From Gordionus sp. m RMFG-2023 (Eukaryota; Nematomorpha; Gordioida; Chordodea; Parachordodidae), in NCBI RefSeq assembly GCF_954871325.1, contig NC_088775.1:71959561-72023560 (forward strand): a stretch of DNA of 64,000 nt, written 5' to 3'. The notes beneath the pieces are model-generated. The model was given only the letters and a program-made list of their open reading frames with translations. It was not told the DNA's origin and made no database searches. The number at the start of each line of letters is the position of its first letter. Within the stretch, counting starts at the first letter, position 1. Positions 59,899 to 64,000 of this stretch are shown piece by piece. The position numbers and the translations under genes were made by a program.

Positions 59899-60144
59899 TG
59901 TTGCATTATTCTAATTTTATTATTACAATATAAATTTTATTTTTTGTTATAATCTAATTTTATTTTATAAACGGCGTAACCTTACTTTTATAATATATTT
60001 ACTTTTTGTTTTTCGTTTGTATTCTAATTTATATAAATAGAAAATGTATATATACCTTAAGAAAAGAAAAAGAAATTAGTTAATAAAATATATTTTTACT
60101 GACTCGAACCTCGCACCATATCGTTAGTCTCCTTATTCTTTGCA
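59899..60144 (+). repeat. 5' LTR of the non-coding element
   Basis: 246 bp, TG...CA, contains ACTGACTCGAACCTCGC near its end, shared with the right LTR. Confidence 0.9.
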
Positions 60145-60174
60145 TGGTGCCCTTTGGGTGGTGGACTAGAAAAA

Positions 60175-60690
60175 GATGACTACCTAATCTGCTGATGACC
60201 ATCTAATCTATGACGATTGCTTAATCCATTGAGATGACTCTATTTATATGACTACCTATTGTGATGATTGCTTAATCCATTGAGATGACTCTATTTATAT
60301 GTCTACCTATTGTGACGATTGTTTAATCCATTGAGATGACTCTATTTATATGACTACCTATTGACTACCTATTGTGTTGATTGCTTAACCTATGGAGATG
60401 ACTACCTATTATGACTCTACCTTGTGCTTAACCTATGGAGATGACTACCTATTATGACTACCTTATCTATTGTGACTACCTAATCTACTGAGATGACTAT
60501 CTAACCTATGGAGACTGCTTAACCTATGGAGATGACTACCTATTATGACTACCTTATCTATTGTGACTACCTAATTTACTGAGATGACTATCTAACCTAT
60601 GGAGACTGCTTAACCTATGGAGATGACTACCTATTATGACTACCTTATCTATTGTGACTACCTAATCTACTGAGATGACCAAGAATCAAA
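60175..60690. repeat. Compound minisatellite inside the LTR element
   Basis: Built from the word GATGACTACCTA. First about three units of roughly 55-60 bp containing TTGCTTAATCCATTGAGATG, then about three units of roughly 105-115 bp containing GCTTAACCTATGGAGATG and ACTACCTTATCTATTGTGAC. Confidence 0.9.
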
Positions 60691-61990
60691 CCTTAGTACG
60701 TTCTTTCATGCAAAAAGCTTCTTTCTTTATGGTGTCCCGGCTCTGGATGTTGGACTGGAATATAATAGCCAGCACCTAACCTAATGTGACAACCTAGGAA
60801 GAACTGATATGGAAGTTGAACGATAGGTTATGAATTCTATATTGTGAGACCAATGATGATTACTTATTATTCTAATTCACGTAAGAAGAAAAGTTATTAT
60901 ATTAAGATTTTATGCTAGGATAAAGGCATGTTATAAATTTTTAAAATCATTAAAATGTAAAATCATAATGGATATTTGAACACACAAAAAGCCTTTAAAA
61001 ATTATTTATAATTTCTTAGTGAAATATTGATACTAAAATGTAAAATCATAATGGATATAGACCACACAAAAAGCCTTTAAAAAAATTATTTACTTAAATT
61101 ATAGTGAAATATTGATATTTTTTTTGATTTCTTGAATTATGACCAATTGTTGTAAATTAACTAAACCTAAAGATGAATTCTTAGATATAATTAAAAATAA
61201 ACCATTAAAAATCCTAAACAAGAAGATTATTAAAGTGTAATTAAAACATATGAATTAAAAGGGATTGATTTAAATAACCCTTATAAGTAATACTTAATAT
61301 GATAAAAATGTTTTTGAAATAAAGCCTTTGAAGACAATGTAAAAATTAAATATCATTATTTTAAAAAAATATTGTGTGAAATTTAAATTTTTTTTTAAGA
61401 GAGGGAAATGTGCATAATATTTGCATATTTTAACCTTGGAGATTGAAAATAAATAAAAATAAATTAAATATTAAAACGCTACTAATTAAATATTAAAACT
61501 CTACTAATAAAAAAATGTTAAACGCAAAAAATATAAAACGCTAAAAAAATAAAACGCATAAAACGCTAAAAGTATAAAACGCTATGATTAACTTAACACC
61601 TAAAAAATAATATAATAATCATTTATCATTCCTTATTTTGGATTTTATTCCTTATTCCATAAATTATCATTCCTTATTACATATTTTATTGTTCCAAATT
61701 CAAAATGTTATTCGTGCATATTATTCATATATTTGATTTGATCAACTATTCCAAATTACATATTCCGATTTATTCCAAATTCCAATATTCAACTGGATTA
61801 ATGATAATAACAATTTTGAGAAATGTGAACAACATACGATAAGGATATCAAGCCTACAAAAAACGTACAAACTCACGCAACTCTAATAAACGATTTTATC
61901 AAACCAACGATTGGGACAAGCCAAAATGATAAACCACTTGGACAACAAACTCTCATGACTTCTCCGATGAAATTATCAGAAGAGGGAGAA

Positions 61991-62234
61991 TGTTGCATTA
62001 TTCTAATTTTATTATTACAATATAAATTTTATTTTTTGTTATAATCTAATTTTATTTTATAAACGGCGTAACCTTACTTTTATAATATATTTACTTTTTG
62101 TTTTTCGTTTGTATTCTAATTTATATATATAGAAAATGTATATATACCTTAAGAAAAGAAAAAGAAATTAGTAATAAAATATATTTTTACTGACTCGAAC
62201 CTCGCGCTATATCGTTAGTATCCTTATTCTTGCA
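61991..62234 (+). repeat. 3' LTR of the non-coding element
   Basis: 244 bp, nearly identical to 59899-60144. Confidence 0.9.
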
Positions 62235-62239
62235 GATTC

Positions 62240-63637
62240 GAAATATGTAATTTAAGATAGAATCCAATCGATTTATACAATTTTTGATAGAAAGAGGCAA
62301 AAAATATATTCCTTACATCTCCGTGCTCCTCGGTCTTTAAGAAAAATTTCTAAGTTACAACCCCATACTCAAACCAATAATGTAGATTATCGCTATCATT
62401 ATTTTTATAAGGGAAGGACTTACGAATGACTTTTTATACGATAAATTATTTAGGAATAAGGCCTGTTTTTAAATTATTCTGGCTGGATTACATTTTTTAA
62501 AAATAATTTGGGAAATATTGCTATATAAATTTTGTTTAAAAAAGGTTTTCATAAATTTTAATTATACTTATTGATTTCATATGATTTCACTTATTATTAT
62601 TTATTATGACAACTATAGTTATAGATAATTTTAAAATAAAATACTTTTTCCTTTAATATTTCCTTTACTTTTAGATTACCAATCATCCTCAATTATTATA
62701 CATCAATTAATAACCAACAAGTTCTTTTATATTATTCCTAACATAACACTCTACATTATCATTTCTATCATTCTTACCAATCTTTACAATTTACCCTTAT
62801 TTATACCAAAAACTGTTGACTATTATAAAATAGTCATCCAAACATTTTATTTAAATATACAAAATACAATCAATATTCACACTTGAAAAGGATAATACAT
62901 TTAATCTCTTATCTAATTATACTATTGATTCAAATCATTTAAAGCAAGCTAATATTGATATAAAAGCAGAAAGGGAAACTGAATATTTCACAAAAAAATA
63001 AAATAATTGCCAACAGAAAATAATTCTCTACCAAACATTTATTCAGAAAATGATATTGAAAATGTGATTTCTATAAGACCACTTGCACATCATTATGCTA
63101 TGATACAAAAACCCCAAAAATATGACTGATATTTAATTACATTGTATTAGAAGAATATGGACTCTACAGCTTACTATTGCAAAAACCCTATCATGAACTA
63201 AATATTACAAGCTAGACTGCAAACTAATATGAATTCAAATAAATACAAAAATTAAATGATATTGAAAGTGGGATTTCTATATGATCACTTGCACATAATT
63301 ATACTATGAATAAATCATCTTCCATAATCAAACCTTAAATATTGAATAAATCTTATCAAAAATTGCCAAACATTTATTCAGTTAATAATATTTCACCAAA
63401 TATTTATCCATAAAATGATATTGAAAGTGGGATTTCTATATGATCACTTGTACATAATTATAGTATGAGTAAATCATCTTCCATGATCAAACCTCAAATA
63501 TTGAATAAATCTTATCAAAAATCAAAAAAAAATCTCATTAAACTTCCTTAATATACCAACCCACAAGAAACCCATATTTGAAGATAAAAATAATATCCAA
63601 CATTTTCACTCTTAAACTGATAAAAAATTTTTAATTC
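62240..63637. other. Intergenic stretch with a dispersed repeat
   Basis: A block containing AATGATATTGAAAGTGGGAT and, further on, ATGATCACTTGCACATAATT occurs three times (about 63049, 63255 and 63418). The last two copies, about 163 bp apart, are nearly identical over about 110 bp. They lie just before the second LINE and could be its 5' untranslated repeats. The rest is AT-rich. Confidence 0.55.
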
Positions 63638-64000
63638 ATGAGCTTACCAGACCTCAGCACAGCTTCTACCAAATCTAACTGCCCTTTATGTAATAAACTC
63701 GTTAAAGTAACCAAATTGGGGCTATTGCCATCTCATCGAAACCAGAAGATAAAATGTCCTCAATCTGGGCTTCCCATCTTATCACCAGCTATCCCTCAAA
63801 CCCTAAATGCCTTTTCTGCCCTTGCCCTCGCAACGGTGGAGTCTGTAAAAATCATAGGTTTTTGACCACTGCTAAGGGCCAGTATTGCTCCCATTCCGGC
63901 TGCGAGCACTCCCTTTGCATTTATATATGCGATGGCGTGACTTGGATTGAATAATAGACATGCCTCGTTGAAAGAGACGGAAGTGAACTCGGTATCCCAG
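63638..64000 (+). pseudogene. 5' end of a second RLE-type LINE, zinc-finger region, cut by the window edge
   Basis: The ATG at 63638 opens MSLPDLSTASTKSNCPLCNK, then VKVTKLGLLPSHRNQKIKCP, a C-x2-C...H...C finger. I recall the same start (CPxCxxxVKVTxxGxxxxH...CPGSG) from the N-terminus of the LINE family whose downstream part is at 42690-45387. A second Cys-rich stretch (CLFCPCPRNGGVCKNH) is in another frame from 63754, so this copy may already carry a frameshift, or the second frame is a shadow. The sequence is clearly less AT-rich than what precedes it. The reverse transcriptase would lie beyond the window. Confidence 0.6.

Larger units (their letters stand above)
59899..62234 (+). mobile_element. 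Non-coding LTR retroelement (TRIM/LARD-like) with internal minisatellite
   Basis: Two LTRs (59899-60144 and 61991-62234) start TGTTGCATT and end TTGCA, flanked by a 5-bp duplication GATTC (59894-59898 and 62235-62239). Directly after the left LTR TGGTGCCC could start a primer-binding site. Directly before the right LTR AGAAGAGGGAGAA is a polypurine tract. The 1.85-kb interior has no gag or pol trace. The LTRs differ at only a few positions, so the insertion looks young. It must have been mobilised by proteins of another element. Confidence 0.9.

Noticed and set aside
60175-60690. CRISPR-like alternation of repeats and spacers
   Set aside because: Units are contiguous variants of one word in a eukaryotic LTR element, without constant repeats and unique spacers.

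Overview
The window is strongly AT-rich eukaryotic DNA with GT-AG introns and a very high load of transposable elements. Two host genes can be read exon by exon. One is a sterol 14-alpha-demethylase (CYP51), complete on the + strand from 5129 to 21719. The other is an SCP/FCP1-type phosphatase closest to CTDSPL2, on the - strand from 55725 down to 49579, with its last exon not securely found. Both resemble animal orthologues as I recall them (for example the CYP51 K-helix context [15 protein letters not shown] and heme loop FGAGRHRC). I infer a non-vertebrate metazoan or close holozoan relative; ecdysozoans are unlikely because they generally lack CYP51. The two RLE-type LINE-like pieces resemble a family I remember from sponges and other early-branching or marine invertebrates, but this does not fix the species.

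Layout: 1-720, decayed hAT transposase. 2607-4603, hAT-type element with GC-rich ends. 5129-21719, CYP51 with 11 exons; its introns range from 39 nt to 8.8 kb and hold a nearly intact 3.66-kb hAT transposon (10481-14140), a 1.35-kb hAT derivative (16319-17668), a foldback MITE and an LTR-element fossil. 23911-25441, one hAT-like element nested in another. 26120-32870, a Ty3/gypsy fossil with both LTRs and a 5-bp target duplication. 32876-35225, two more hAT remnants. 36269-38612, an element with about 680-bp terminal inverted repeats and an unusual transposase-like protein. 38816-41293, small MITEs and a probable tRNA-derived SINE. 42640-45520, an RLE-type LINE. 46810-47009, an assembly gap of 200 N. 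49579-55725, the phosphatase gene, whose largest intron contains a 1.2-kb two-module minisatellite. 58628-59813, another hAT-type element. 59899-62234, a young-looking non-coding LTR element carrying a minisatellite. 63638 to the end, the 5' part of a second LINE of the RLE type.

No pathway links the two host genes. CYP51 would act in sterol synthesis at the ER membrane; the phosphatase would dephosphorylate serine/threonine on protein substrates. The clearest novelty is in the CYP51 protein: an open insertion of about 107 residues, where the human enzyme has about 8, directly before the heme-binding loop, plus smaller expansions elsewhere. Much of the rest is a well-preserved record of target-site duplications, nested insertions and tandem arrays that have grown inside mobile elements.
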